Source: SHWB01 sp050246875
GTDB lineage: Bacteria; Pseudomonadota; Alphaproteobacteria; UBA6615
Assembly: GCA_050246875.1 (NCBI GenBank)
Contig: JBFWVF010000001.1
Location: forward strand, 372,001 to 436,000
Direction of reading: 5' to 3'
DNA: 64,000 nt
A program made the position numbers and the translations under genes. How positions within the stretch are numbered: position 1 is the stretch's first letter; every line of letters starts with the position of its first letter. The notes beneath the pieces are model-generated. The model was not told the origin of the DNA. It searched no databases and worked only from the letters and a program-made list of their open reading frames with translations. Shown here piece after piece: positions 19,757 through 28,400 of the stretch.

Positions 19757-21745
19757 CTACTCCGCCGGAGTCGGCGCAGGCACGACGCGCGGCCGGCGCG
19801 ACGGCGCACCGACGCGCAGGCGGCGGTCGACCAGCGAGGCGAGGCCGCCGAGCACCATCAGCAGCGCGCCGGCCCACAGCGCCGCCACCATCGGGCGGAA
19901 ATGCACGCGCACGGTCCACGCCCCCTGCCCGGCCGGCTCGCCGAGCACGACATAGACGTCGCCGAGCGGCCGCGTGCGGATCGCCGCCTCGGTCGTCGTC
20001 TGGTCGCCGGCCGTGTGATAGACGCGCCGCTCGGGAAACACCGTCAGCAGCGGCCTGCCGTTCGCGGCGACGTCGAACTGCGCGCGCGCGGCGACGTAGT
20101 TGGGGCCGGCGACCTCGGCGACGCCGCGCAGGGCCACCGTGTAGCCCGCCACCGTCACCGCCTCGCCGGGGCGCATGGCGCCGACATGGCCGCGTTCCCA
20201 CAGCGACGACGCCGTCATGCCGACGATGGCGACGGCGAGGCCGAGATGCGCCAGCGCCATGCCCCACTCGCCGGCCGGCAGCGCCGCGAGGCGCCGGCGC
20301 AGGCTCGCCCCGCCGGCGCGCGCGAGGCGCAGCCGCCCGGCCAGTTCCGTCACGACCCCGCCGGCGAGCCAGGCAGCCAGCGCGAGGCCGAGCGCGCCCC
20401 ATACCTTGTCGCCAGCCGCCAGCCAGAGCACCGCCACGGCGACCGCCGCCGCGACGCCGGCCGCTGCCCCGAGCCGGGCCAGCGCGCCGCCGAGGTCGGC
20501 CCGCTTCCACGCCAGCAGCGGCCCGACGGCGACGGCGACGACCAGCGGCACCATCAGCGGCACGAAGGTGCCGGCGTAGAATGGCGGCCCGACCGAGACG
20601 CGGCCGCCGCCGACCACTTCGAGCGCCAGCGGGTAGAGAGTGCCGACGAACACCGTCGCCGCGCCCGTGCACAGCAGGAGGTTGTTCAGCACCAGCCCGC
20701 CCTCGCGGCTGACCGCGGCGAACAGCCCGCCCGGCGCAAGGCGCGGCGCGCGCCAGGCATAGAGCGCGAGGCTGCCGCCGATGGCGACCACCAGCATCAG
20801 CAGCACGAACAGGCCGCGTCCCGGATCGCTGGCGAAGGTATGCACCGAGGTCAGCACGCCCGAGCGCACGAGGAAGGTGCCGAGCAGCGACAGCGAGAAG
20901 CCGAGGATGGCCAGCAGCACGGTCCAGCTTTTCAGCGTGTCGCGCCGCTCGACGACGATGGCCGAGTGCAGCAGCGCCGTCGCCACCAGCCACGGCATGA
21001 ACGAGGCATTCTCGACCGGGTCCCAGTACCACCAGCCGCCCCAGCCGAGCTCGTAGTAGGCCCACCAGCTTCCCAGCGCGATGCCGGCCGTCAGGCAGAC
21101 CCAGGCGGCGAGCGTCCACGGCCGCACCCAGCGCGCCCAGGCGGCGTCGATGCGGCCCTCGAGCAGCGCCGCGACGGCGAAGGAGAAGACGATCGAGAGG
21201 CCGACATAGCCGCCGTAGAGCAGCGGCGGGTGGAAGGCGAGGCCGGGGTCCTGCAGCAGCGGATTGAGCGACTGGCCCTCGCCCGGCGGCGGAAAGACGC
21301 GCGCGAAGGGGTTCGAGGTAGCGAGGATGAAGACGAGGAAGCCGGCGCCGATCATCGCCTGCACGGCGAGCGTCCGCGCCGCCAGCGTCGGCGGCAGGTT
21401 CTGCCCGAAGCCGGCGACGGCGGCGCCGAAGACGGCGAGGATCAGCACCCAGAGGACCAGCGAGCCCTCGTGGTTGCCCCACGCCGCCGTCACCCGGTAG
21501 AGCAGCGGCTGCGCCGAATGCGAGTTTTCCGCCACGGTGACGACGGAAAAGTCGCCGGTGACGTAGGCGTTGACCAGCGCGGCGAAGGCCAGCGCCACCA
21601 GCGCGAGCTGGGCATGCGCGGCCGGCCGCGCCAGCGCCATCAGCCGCGCCTCGCCCCGGGCCGCGCCGTACAGCGGCACGATGGCCTGCACGCAGGCGAC
21701 GCACAGCGCGAGGATCAGGGCGAAATGGCCGAGTTCGGCGGTCAT
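19757..21745 (-). CDS. ccmF: Cytochrome c maturation haem lyase subunit CcmF (CycK)
   Basis: A 662-residue polytopic membrane protein. The tryptophan-rich haem-handling WWD motif reads WGGWWYWDPVENASFMPW, and conserved periplasmic histidine regions are seen in AENSHSAQPLLY, WGNHEGS and LAFHPPLLY. CcmF with CcmH ligates haem from CcmE to apocytochrome c in the inner membrane. The ATG at 21745 has AAAAGG upstream. ccmH follows, with three bases between the ccmF stop and its first ATG. Length is normal for the family (about 650). Confidence 0.95.
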   Translation of the reverse strand: MTAELGHFALILALCVACVQAIVPLYGAARGEARLMALARPAAHAQLALVALAFAALVNAYVTGDFSVVTVAENSHSAQPLLYRVTAAWGNHEGSLVLWVLILAVFGAAVAGFGQNLPPTLAARTLAVQAMIGAGFLVFILATSNPFARVFPPPGEGQSLNPLLQDPGLAFHPPLLYGGYVGLSIVFSFAVAALLEGRIDAAWARWVRPWTLAAWVCLTAGIALGSWWAYYELGWGGWWYWDPVENASFMPWLVATALLHSAIVVERRDTLKSWTVLLAILGFSLSLLGTFLVRSGVLTSVHTFASDPGRGLFVLLMLVVAIGGSLALYAWRAPRLAPGGLFAAVSREGGLVLNNLLLCTGAATVFVGTLYPLALEVVGGGRVSVGPPFYAGTFVPLMVPLVVAVAVGPLLAWKRADLGGALARLGAAAGVAAAVAVAVLWLAAGDKVWGALGLALAAWLAGGVVTELAGRLRLARAGGASLRRRLAALPAGEWGMALAHLGLAVAIVGMTASSLWERGHVGAMRPGEAVTVAGYTVALRGVAEVAGPNYVAARAQFDVAANGRPLLTVFPERRVYHTAGDQTTTEAAIRTRPLGDVYVVLGEPAGQGAWTVRVHFRPMVAALWAGALLMVLGGLASLVDRRLRVGAPSRRPRVVPAPTPAE

Positions 21746-21849
21746 GGCCTTTTCATACAGCCCACAGGCCGGCTTGGGGAGTGGTGCCGGCCGGCACGCC
21801 CTTGCGCTATCGTCGCGCACCCCGCACGGGCGGGCGAGGAGGAGACGCA

Positions 21850-22167
21850 ATGCTGTTCATGGTGCAGATCACCGTCGCCCTGCCGGGCGACATGGCGCCG
21901 GAGAAGGTCGCCGACATCAACGCGCGCGAGCTCAAGCGCGGCGGCGAGCTGATGGATGCCGGCAAGCTGCTGCGCGTCTGGCGCATCGTCGGGCGGCGGG
22001 CCAATTTCAGCCTGTGGCAGGCCGACACGCTGGAGGAGCTGCACGCCAACCTGTCGTCGCTGCCGCTGCATCCGTGGATGGCGATCGAGGTCACGGCGCT
22101 GATCGAGCACCCGGCCGCCGCCGCCTACAAGAAGGCCAGGGGCAAGCTGCCGGCGCTGCCCGAATAG
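21850..22167 (+). CDS. Muconolactone delta-isomerase family protein
   Basis: A 105-residue ferredoxin-like-fold protein beginning MLFMVQITVALP, with VWRIVGRRANFSLWQ and a tail PWMAIEVTALIEHP, the CatC pattern. CatC isomerises muconolactone to 3-oxoadipate enol-lactone in the catechol ortho pathway. No other beta-ketoadipate gene is adjacent, so a homologous role on another lactone is possible. The ATG follows GAGGAGGAGACGC. It is convergent with the IclR regulator, whose stop begins at the very next base. Confidence 0.8.
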   Translation: MLFMVQITVALPGDMAPEKVADINARELKRGGELMDAGKLLRVWRIVGRRANFSLWQADTLEELHANLSSLPLHPWMAIEVTALIEHPAAAAYKKARGKLPALPE

Positions 22168-22944
22168 TCAGTCGTCGGTCGGCGCGATTTCCAGCAGGCG
22201 GCCGACCAGCGCGCGTGCGGTGTCCATTGCGCGCTGGCCGAGCTTCGGCAGCATCGCGTCGGTCAGCCGCGCCTTGGGGCCGGTGATGGCGATGGCGGCG
22301 AGCGCGCGGCCGGCGGGGTTGAGCACCGGGGCGGCGACCGAGCGCACGCCCATGCGGTACTCCTCGTCGTTGATCGAGTAGCCGCGCGCCTTGGTCTGCC
22401 GCAGCTCGCGCAGCAGGGCCTCGACATTGGTGATCGTGCGCCCGGTGTGGGCGCGCATCGTCGCCTCGCGGTAGGCCCGGCGCAGTTCCTCCTCCGGGCG
22501 CAGCGACAGCAGCGCCTTGCCGACGGCGGTGGCGTGCGCGTCGAGATACTCGCCCGGCTGGCGGTCGAGCCGCACGCTGCGCCCCGTGCCGATGCGCTCG
22601 CAGACGAGCGACTGGATGCCCTCCAGCGCGCCGAGATGCACCGACTCGTCGACCTCGTTGGCCAGCGTCACGAGGAACGGCCGCGCATGGTGCGTCAGCC
22701 GCGCGATCATGCTGGTGCGGTGGCCGAAGGAGTGGAGGTGGAAGCCGGCCCAGTACTCGCGCGTGACGCGGTCCTTGTAGACGTAGCCGAGCTGGTTGAG
22801 GACCATCAGCAGGCGATGCACCGTGGCGCGGTGCAGCTTCGTCTGCCGCGCGATCTCCACCACCGTCAGGCCGCGCTCGGTCGAGCCCAGGCACTCCAGG
22901 ATGGAGAAGGCGCGTTCCAGCGACCTGTTCTGATAGGTGGCCAT
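22168..22944 (-). CDS. IclR-family transcriptional regulator
   Basis: A 258-residue regulator with an N-terminal winged helix (SLERAFSILECLGS, then TVVEIARQTKLHRATVHRLL) and a C-terminal IclR effector domain (YLDAHATAVGKALLSL, RMGVRSVAAPVLNPAG). IclR proteins bind small carboxylates and control catabolic or central-carbon genes. The ATG at 22944 gives the usual N-terminus; the frame stays open to 23037 and longer forms cannot be excluded. It lies back to back with the CatC-like gene, which is a possible target. Confidence 0.85.
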   Translation of the reverse strand: MATYQNRSLERAFSILECLGSTERGLTVVEIARQTKLHRATVHRLLMVLNQLGYVYKDRVTREYWAGFHLHSFGHRTSMIARLTHHARPFLVTLANEVDESVHLGALEGIQSLVCERIGTGRSVRLDRQPGEYLDAHATAVGKALLSLRPEEELRRAYREATMRAHTGRTITNVEALLRELRQTKARGYSINDEEYRMGVRSVAAPVLNPAGRALAAIAITGPKARLTDAMLPKLGQRAMDTARALVGRLLEIAPTDD

Positions 22945-23043
22945 GGGCTGCAGACGTCTCCCGCCGGAGGTCTTGGCGCCCCCGGGGGCCATCATGCCCA
23001 CTCCGTGAGCGAAGTCCAATAGTGATCGGCCGACCACCGAAGC

Positions 23044-24084
23044 TCACAGGGCCGGCACGGACTGGCCGTGCAGCCGGTCCATGGTCGCGGCGATCGCGCC
23101 GCGCGGCACGCCGCGGGCGATGACGACCAGGCGGGTCCGCCGGTCGGGTCCCGGCCAGGCGTCGAGTTCGACCGGCGGGTGCAGCACGTGCTGGACGGCG
23201 TGGACGACCAGCGGGCGCGGCGTGCCGGCGACGTTGACGATGCCCTTGAGCCGCAGCAGATCCGGCCCGCGCAGCAGGGCCACCAGTTCGAACCAGGCCT
23301 CGAAGGCGGCGCGCTCGACCGGCCGGTCGACGGTGAAGGCATGGGTGACGATGCCGTCGTCGTGGGCATGCCCGTCGCCGTGGCCGTCGCCATCGGCGGC
23401 GCCCTCCCCCAGCCAGGCGTCGAGCCGCGCCCGCCGGGCGTCGTCCCACAGGCCGAGGCCGAACAGCAGCGCGGGGTCGATGGCGCCGTGCAGTGCCGTC
23501 ACCACGCGGGCGCCGGGGTTGAGGACCGTCAGGCGCGCCGAGAGCGCGGCCGTCACGGCGGGGTCGGCGAGGTCCGTCTTGGTCAGGACGAGGCGGTCGG
23601 CCAGCGCGGCCTGCTTCACCGCCTCGCGGTGCCGGTCGAGCGAGCCCGTGCCGGCGGCGGCATCGACCGTCGCCACCACGCCGTCGAGGCGGTAGTAGTT
23701 CGCCACCAGGTCGTCGAGCATCAGCGTGTTCATCACCGGCCCGGGATCGGCGAGGCCGGTGGTCTCGACCAGCACGCGGGTGAAGGCCGGTATCGTCCCG
23801 CGCACGCGCAGCAGGTACAGCTCCGTCAGGGTCCGCTGCAGGTCGCCGCGCAGCGAGCAGCACAGGCAGCCCGAGGCCAGCAGGGTGACGTTCTCGCGGG
23901 CGGTGACGACGAGGTCGTGGTCGAGGCCGATCTCGCCCAGTTCGTTGACGATGACGACGGTGCCGGCCGCTTCCTTCTGGCGCAGCAGGTGGTTGACCAG
24001 CGTCGTCTTGCCGCTGCCGAGGAAGCCGGTGACGAGCCCCACCGGCAACCGCCCGGCCGGCGGCGGGATGTCCCATTCGCCCAT
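23044..24084 (-). CDS. CobW/COG0523 family GTPase (putative metallochaperone)
   Basis: A 346-residue G3E GTPase. Walker A is GFLGSGKTT at 20-28, the metal-binding CxCC motif is CLCC at 73-76, and the guanine-specificity element is TKTD. A histidine/aspartate-rich stretch (DGDGHGDGHAHDD) near residue 250 is likely a metal-binding loop, followed by the CobW C-terminal domain. COG0523 proteins deliver zinc or cobalt to client enzymes. The gene is divergent from hisI, which encodes a zinc enzyme, across a 106-bp promoter region with a GTTATAAC palindrome. A zinc-delivery role is therefore plausible; a cobalt role linked to the B12-dependent MetH cannot be ruled out. Confidence 0.85.
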   Translation of the reverse strand: MGEWDIPPPAGRLPVGLVTGFLGSGKTTLVNHLLRQKEAAGTVVIVNELGEIGLDHDLVVTARENVTLLASGCLCCSLRGDLQRTLTELYLLRVRGTIPAFTRVLVETTGLADPGPVMNTLMLDDLVANYYRLDGVVATVDAAAGTGSLDRHREAVKQAALADRLVLTKTDLADPAVTAALSARLTVLNPGARVVTALHGAIDPALLFGLGLWDDARRARLDAWLGEGAADGDGHGDGHAHDDGIVTHAFTVDRPVERAAFEAWFELVALLRGPDLLRLKGIVNVAGTPRPLVVHAVQHVLHPPVELDAWPGPDRRTRLVVIARGVPRGAIAATMDRLHGQSVPAL

Positions 24085-24124
24085 GCGCGCACTCCCGTTT
24101 CGGCCCGTGGGCCGGGCACGCGGC

Positions 24125-24155
24125 TTGACTTCGCGCGCTCGGGCGCCGTTATAAC
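24125..24155 (+). promoter_or_regulatory. Sigma-70-like promoter of hisI with overlapping GTTATAAC palindrome
   Basis: TTGACT at 24125-24130 and TTATAA at 24149-24154 are separated by 18 bases and point toward hisI (start 24191). The -10 lies in the perfect palindrome GTTATAAC (24148-24155), which resembles the core of reported alphaproteobacterial Zur boxes; the flanks do not match a full Zur site. The region also serves the divergent COG0523 gene. Confidence 0.5.
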
Positions 24156-24190
24156 ACCCGCCCTGTCCGCAGGCCCAAGGAGTTGCCGCC

Positions 24191-24688
24191 ATGGCCGAGC
24201 CCGCCCGGCCCGCTTCGCCGCTGTTCGCCCCGCGCGAGAGCATCGCCCAGGTCGAGGAGGGCGCCGTTCTGGCGCCGAAGTTCGACGAGCACGGCCTGCT
24301 GCCGGCCGTGACCACGGACCATGCCTCGGGCGAACTGCTGATGGTCGGCTACATGAACGCCGCCGCCCTTGAGGCGACCATCCGCACCGGCGAGGCGCAC
24401 TACTGGAGCCGCTCGCGCCAGGCCCTGTGGCACAAGGGCGCCACCAGCGGCTTCGTCCAGCACGTCGTCGAGCTGCGCGTCGACGACGATCAGGACTGCG
24501 TCTGGCTGCGGGTGCGCGTCGACGGCGGGGCGAGCTGCCATGTCGGCTACCGCTCGTGCTTCTACCGCGCCGTCCCGACCGGCGAGAGCGCCGCGACCGT
24601 GCCGGTCAAGCTCGCCTTCACCGACACCGAGAAGGTGTTCGATCCCGAGCAGGTCTACGGCGACGCGCCGAACCCGACCAAGCTGTAG
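24191..24688 (+). CDS. hisI: Phosphoribosyl-AMP cyclohydrolase
   Basis: A 165-residue HisI without a fused HisE domain. The metal-binding acidic segment reads RVDDDQDC, and the conserved cysteines lie in SCHVGYRSCF. GEAHYWSRSRQALWHKG is the substrate-binding block. It opens the purine ring of phosphoribosyl-AMP in histidine biosynthesis and needs zinc and magnesium. Length is slightly above the usual 110-140 because of an N-terminal extension of about 25 residues. The ATG follows AAGGAGTTGCCGCC. It is monocistronic in this window and divergent from the COG0523 GTPase. Confidence 0.93.
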   Translation: MAEPARPASPLFAPRESIAQVEEGAVLAPKFDEHGLLPAVTTDHASGELLMVGYMNAAALEATIRTGEAHYWSRSRQALWHKGATSGFVQHVVELRVDDDQDCVWLRVRVDGGASCHVGYRSCFYRAVPTGESAATVPVKLAFTDTEKVFDPEQVYGDAPNPTKL

Positions 24689-24791
24689 GCCGGCGTCCCG
24701 TCCAGCCGCCGATTGTCAGGCGTTTTCCGTCCTGCGACAGTGCGCCGCCGGCCGCAGAGCCGGGGGTGAACCTGCCGGGACGGAGCCAGCC

Positions 24792-26561
24792 ATGACAGAG
24801 GCCGCGATCTACAGGTCGGAAGTGCGTGACGGCATGCGCGTCGACTGGGACGTGCCGATCGCGATGGACGACGGCCTCGTGCTGCGCGCCGACGTCTACC
24901 GGCCGATCGGCCCCGGCCGCTATCCCGTGCTGATGACCTACGGCCCCTACGCCAAGTGGCTGTCGTGGCAGGACGGCTACAAGACGGTGTGGGACATGTT
25001 CTCGCACGACCATCCCGAGGCCATCGCGGGCTCGACCAACAAGTACCAGACCTGGGAGACGGTCGACCCCGAGCACTGGGTGCCGGACGGCTACGCCGTC
25101 GTGCGCGTCGACTCGCGCGGCGCCGGCCGCTCGCCGGGCTTCATCGACCACTACTCGCCGCGCGAGACCAAGGACTACGCCGCCTGCATCGAATGGGCGG
25201 GCGTGCAGCCGTGGTCGAACGGCAAGGTCGGCCTCAACGGCATCTCCTACTACGGCTCGAACCAGTGGCACGTCGCCTGCCTGCAGCCGAAGCACCTGGC
25301 AGCCATGTGCATCTGGGAAGGCGCCGCCGACATGTACCGCGAGTTCTGTTACCACGGCGGTATCATGTGCACCTTCCTGCCGAACTGGTTCGACATGCAG
25401 ATCAAGACGATCCAGCATGGCCTCGGCGACGCCGGCTACCGCAGCAACATCATCGCCGGCGAGCTGGTGTCGGGACCGCCGACCCTCGCCCCGGCGACGC
25501 TGGCGAAGAACCGCCAGGACATCGAGAAGGACATCCTCGCCCATCCGCTGGACGACAAGTGGCACCGCGACCGCTCGCCCGACTGGTCGAAGGTCGTGAC
25601 GCCCTTCCTGTCGACGGCGAGCTGGGCCGGCCAGGGCCTGCATCCGCGCGGCAACTACGAGGGCTATGTGCGCGCAGCGGCGAAGGAGAAATGGCTGGAG
25701 ATCCACGGCCTCGAGCACTGGACCGAGTTCTACACGCCCTATGGCCGCGAGCTGCAGAAGCAGTTCTTCGCCCATTACCTCAAGGGCGAGAAGAACGGCT
25801 GGAACAGGAAGCCGCGCGTGCTGGTGAAGACGCGCCATGTCGGCGAACGCTTCGTGCCGCGCACCGAGAAGGAATGGCCGCTGCCGCAGACGAAGTGGAC
25901 GAAGCTGTTCCTCGATCCCGCGCACATGTCGCTCGGCGCGAAGGCGCCGGCGAAGAAGACGACCGTCACCTATGACGGCCTCGGCGACGGCGTCACCTTC
26001 TTCCTGCCGCCGGCGGACAGGGAGACCGAACTGCTCGGCCCCATCGCCGCGAAGCTGTTCGTCTCCTCCGAGACTTCCGACGCCGACCTGTTCCTCGTCG
26101 TCCGCCTGTTCACCGGCGACATGAAGGAAGTGACCTTCCAGGGCACGGTCGACCCGCACACGCCGATCGCCCAGGGCTGGCTGCGCGCCTCGCACCGCAA
26201 GCTCGACCGCAAACTGTCGAAGCCCTACTGGCCCTATCACACGCACAACGAGAAGCAGCCGCTGACGCCGGGCCGCATCTACGAATGCGACGTCGAGATC
26301 TGGCCGACCGGCATCGTCGTCCCGGCGGGCTACAGGATCGCGCTCACCGTGCGCGGCAAGGACTACGTCTATCCGGGCGGCGGCCAGCGCCTGTCCAACA
26401 TGAAGAACGAACTGACCGGCTGCGGCCCGTTCCTGCACGACAATCCGAAGGACCGGCCGGCCCGCGTCTTCGGCGGCCGCGTGACCGTCCACGCCGGGCC
26501 GAAGCATCCGTCGTACCTGATGCTGCCGGTCATTCCCGCAAAGACACGCGGCAAGCGCTGA
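24792..26561 (+). CDS. CocE/NonD family hydrolase (X-prolyl dipeptidyl peptidase S15-like)
   Basis: A 589-residue protein with an S15 alpha/beta hydrolase domain (about 20-330) and a C-terminal jelly-roll domain (about 360-580). The nucleophile motif is GISYYGSNQW and RVDSRGAGRSPG precedes it. The catalytic histidine probably lies in LEHWTEFY. At the place where cocaine esterase has its aspartate (GWYD-type segment) this protein reads SWAGQGLHPRGN, which lacks Asp. That pattern characterises a subgroup of annotated CocE/NonD proteins. It may cleave esters or amides of unknown identity. No signal peptide is present. It is followed six bases later by an acyl-CoA dehydrogenase-like gene. Confidence 0.8.
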   Translation: MTEAAIYRSEVRDGMRVDWDVPIAMDDGLVLRADVYRPIGPGRYPVLMTYGPYAKWLSWQDGYKTVWDMFSHDHPEAIAGSTNKYQTWETVDPEHWVPDGYAVVRVDSRGAGRSPGFIDHYSPRETKDYAACIEWAGVQPWSNGKVGLNGISYYGSNQWHVACLQPKHLAAMCIWEGAADMYREFCYHGGIMCTFLPNWFDMQIKTIQHGLGDAGYRSNIIAGELVSGPPTLAPATLAKNRQDIEKDILAHPLDDKWHRDRSPDWSKVVTPFLSTASWAGQGLHPRGNYEGYVRAAAKEKWLEIHGLEHWTEFYTPYGRELQKQFFAHYLKGEKNGWNRKPRVLVKTRHVGERFVPRTEKEWPLPQTKWTKLFLDPAHMSLGAKAPAKKTTVTYDGLGDGVTFFLPPADRETELLGPIAAKLFVSSETSDADLFLVVRLFTGDMKEVTFQGTVDPHTPIAQGWLRASHRKLDRKLSKPYWPYHTHNEKQPLTPGRIYECDVEIWPTGIVVPAGYRIALTVRGKDYVYPGGGQRLSNMKNELTGCGPFLHDNPKDRPARVFGGRVTVHAGPKHPSYLMLPVIPAKTRGKR

Positions 26562-26566
26562 TCCCC

Positions 26567-27745
26567 GTGGCACCCGATGCCGGCAGACCGGGGAGCGCGC
26601 CGGACCCGGGCGAGATCGTCGCCCGGGCACGCGCGCTCGTGCCGGCGATCGTCGCCGCCGCGCCCCGCATCGACGCCGCGCGGGAGTTGCCCGCCGATCT
26701 GCTCGCCGCGCTGCACGCGGCCGGGCTGTTCCGCCTGCTGTTGCCGCGGTCCCTCGGCGGCAGCGAACTGCACCCCGTCGCCCTGTTCGAGGTGATGGAG
26801 GCCGTCGCGGCGGCCGACGCCAGCGTCGCCTGGTGTCTGGCGCAGGCCTCCGGCTGCTCGATGGCGGCGGCCTACCTGGCGCCCGACGCCGCGCGGCGCG
26901 TCTTCGGCGGCAGCGGCGCCGTGCTCGCCTGGGGACCGGGGCACGGCGAGGCGGTGCCGGTGGACGGGGGTTACCGCGTCACCGGGGTCTGGAACTTCGC
27001 CAGCGGCGGCCGCCACGCGACGTGGTTCGGCGGTCGCTGCCGCGTCGCCGGCACGGATCGGGAGCGCACCGTGCTGTTCCCGCGCGCCGGGGTGACGCTG
27101 ACCGACGTCTGGGACGTGATCGGCCTGCGCGGCACCGGCAGCGACCGCTACGCCGTGACCGACCTGTTCGTGCCGGACGAGCACGGCTTCGGCCCCGACT
27201 ACACGCTGGTCCCGGAGCACGACACACCGCGCTACGCCGACGGCACGCTCTACCGCCTGCCGGCGCAGAGCGTCTACGGCTGCGGCTTCGCCGGCATCGC
27301 GCTCGGCATCGCGCGCGGCGCGATGGATGCGTTCGCCGCGCTGGCGCGCGAGAAGTCGCCGCGCGGCGGCGCGCCGACCCTGCGCGAGGACGGGGTGGCG
27401 CAGTTCGACTACGGGCGCGCCGCCGCGCGCGTCGCTGCCGCCCGTGCTTTCGTTCTCGAAGCGGCGAACCGCCTGTGGGACGACGTCGAACGCGACGGCG
27501 CGTTCACCCTCGACCATCGCATGACGATACGCATGGCGGTGACGCATGCGATCCATGAGGCAAAGGACGCCGTCGGCGCCGTCTACCACCACGCCGGCAC
27601 GACATCGGTCTTCGCCAGCCAGCCCTTCGAACGGCGCCTGCGCGACGCCAATACCGTCACGCAGCAGCTTCAGGGTCGGCTCGCCTTCTTCCAGCTCATC
27701 GGCCGGCACCTGCTCGGCCTCGAACCGGACGCGCGGCTGGTCTAG
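26567..27745 (+). CDS. Acyl-CoA dehydrogenase-fold flavoprotein (HsaA/DszC-like)
   Basis: A 392-residue protein starting at GTG 26567. It shows the N-terminal helical domain (LPADLLAALHAAGLFRLLLP), the flavin-binding middle domain (GVWNFASGG, GLRGTGSDRYAVTDLFVP) and the C-terminal domain of the acyl-CoA dehydrogenase type-2 group. Members include flavin-dependent monooxygenases such as HsaA and DszC as well as true dehydrogenases. A fixed catalytic glutamate of classical dehydrogenases is not evident. It is probably co-transcribed with the CocE-like hydrolase. A related paralog lies at 28401-29576. Its TAG stop overlaps that of the convergent carbonic anhydrase. Confidence 0.78.
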   Translation: MAPDAGRPGSAPDPGEIVARARALVPAIVAAAPRIDAARELPADLLAALHAAGLFRLLLPRSLGGSELHPVALFEVMEAVAAADASVAWCLAQASGCSMAAAYLAPDAARRVFGGSGAVLAWGPGHGEAVPVDGGYRVTGVWNFASGGRHATWFGGRCRVAGTDRERTVLFPRAGVTLTDVWDVIGLRGTGSDRYAVTDLFVPDEHGFGPDYTLVPEHDTPRYADGTLYRLPAQSVYGCGFAGIALGIARGAMDAFAALAREKSPRGGAPTLREDGVAQFDYGRAAARVAAARAFVLEAANRLWDDVERDGAFTLDHRMTIRMAVTHAIHEAKDAVGAVYHHAGTTSVFASQPFERRLRDANTVTQQLQGRLAFFQLIGRHLLGLEPDARLV

Positions 27746-28362
27746 GACTTGCCCGGCTCGACCGGCACGAAGCGGTCGCCGTCGAGAATGGCGAGCACGC
27801 CGGTGTGGATGTCGAAGCGAAAGCCGTCGATGGTCAGGCGGCCGGCGATCACCGCCTCGGCGATCCACGGGAAGCTCAGCAGGTTGGCCAGCGACAACCG
27901 GACCGCGCTGGTCTCGTAGAAGGTCAGCGGGTCCGCCGCGTCGGCGCCGGTCGGCTCCGTGCTCAGGACCGGCTCGGCGATCTTCATCCACGGCTCGACG
28001 AAGTCGCGCGCCTCGCGCGGCGCTCCCTCGACCATCGCCCTGATGCCGCCGCACTGGGCGTGGCCGAGCACGACGATGCGCGACACCTTCAGCACGCGCA
28101 CGCCGAATTCCAGCGCCGCGCTGGTGCCGTGGTAGTTCGAGTCCGGGTGGTAGCGAGGCACGAGGCCGGCGACGTTGCGGACCGCGAACAACTCGCCGGG
28201 CACGGCGCCGAACACAGTCGCCGGGTCGACGCGCGAATCCGAGCAGGCGATCACCAGCGTCTCGGGGCGCTGCCCGCGCTTGGCCAGCGCCTCGTAGCGG
28301 CTGCGCTCCGCCGGCCAGACATCCGCGCGGAACCGGCCGTAACCTTCGATCAAACGATCCAT
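27742..28362 (-). CDS. Beta-class carbonic anhydrase
   Basis: A 206-residue beta carbonic anhydrase. Zinc ligands are Cys40 (in ACSDSR), His101 and Cys104 (in GHAQCGG); Asp42 and Arg44 form the catalytic dyad. It hydrates CO2 to bicarbonate in the cytoplasm, supporting carboxylases and the bicarbonate-using carbamoyl-phosphate synthase. It lies 38 bases downstream of the second acyl-CoA dehydrogenase-like gene on the same strand and could be co-transcribed. Its stop (TAG) overlaps the stop of the convergent neighbour by two bases. Confidence 0.93.
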   Translation of the reverse strand: MDRLIEGYGRFRADVWPAERSRYEALAKRGQRPETLVIACSDSRVDPATVFGAVPGELFAVRNVAGLVPRYHPDSNYHGTSAALEFGVRVLKVSRIVVLGHAQCGGIRAMVEGAPREARDFVEPWMKIAEPVLSTEPTGADAADPLTFYETSAVRLSLANLLSFPWIAEAVIAGRLTIDGFRFDIHTGVLAILDGDRFVPVEPGKS

Positions 28363-28400
28363 TCAGTCCTCGAACTCGAACAGCGTATGAAACCGCTGTG

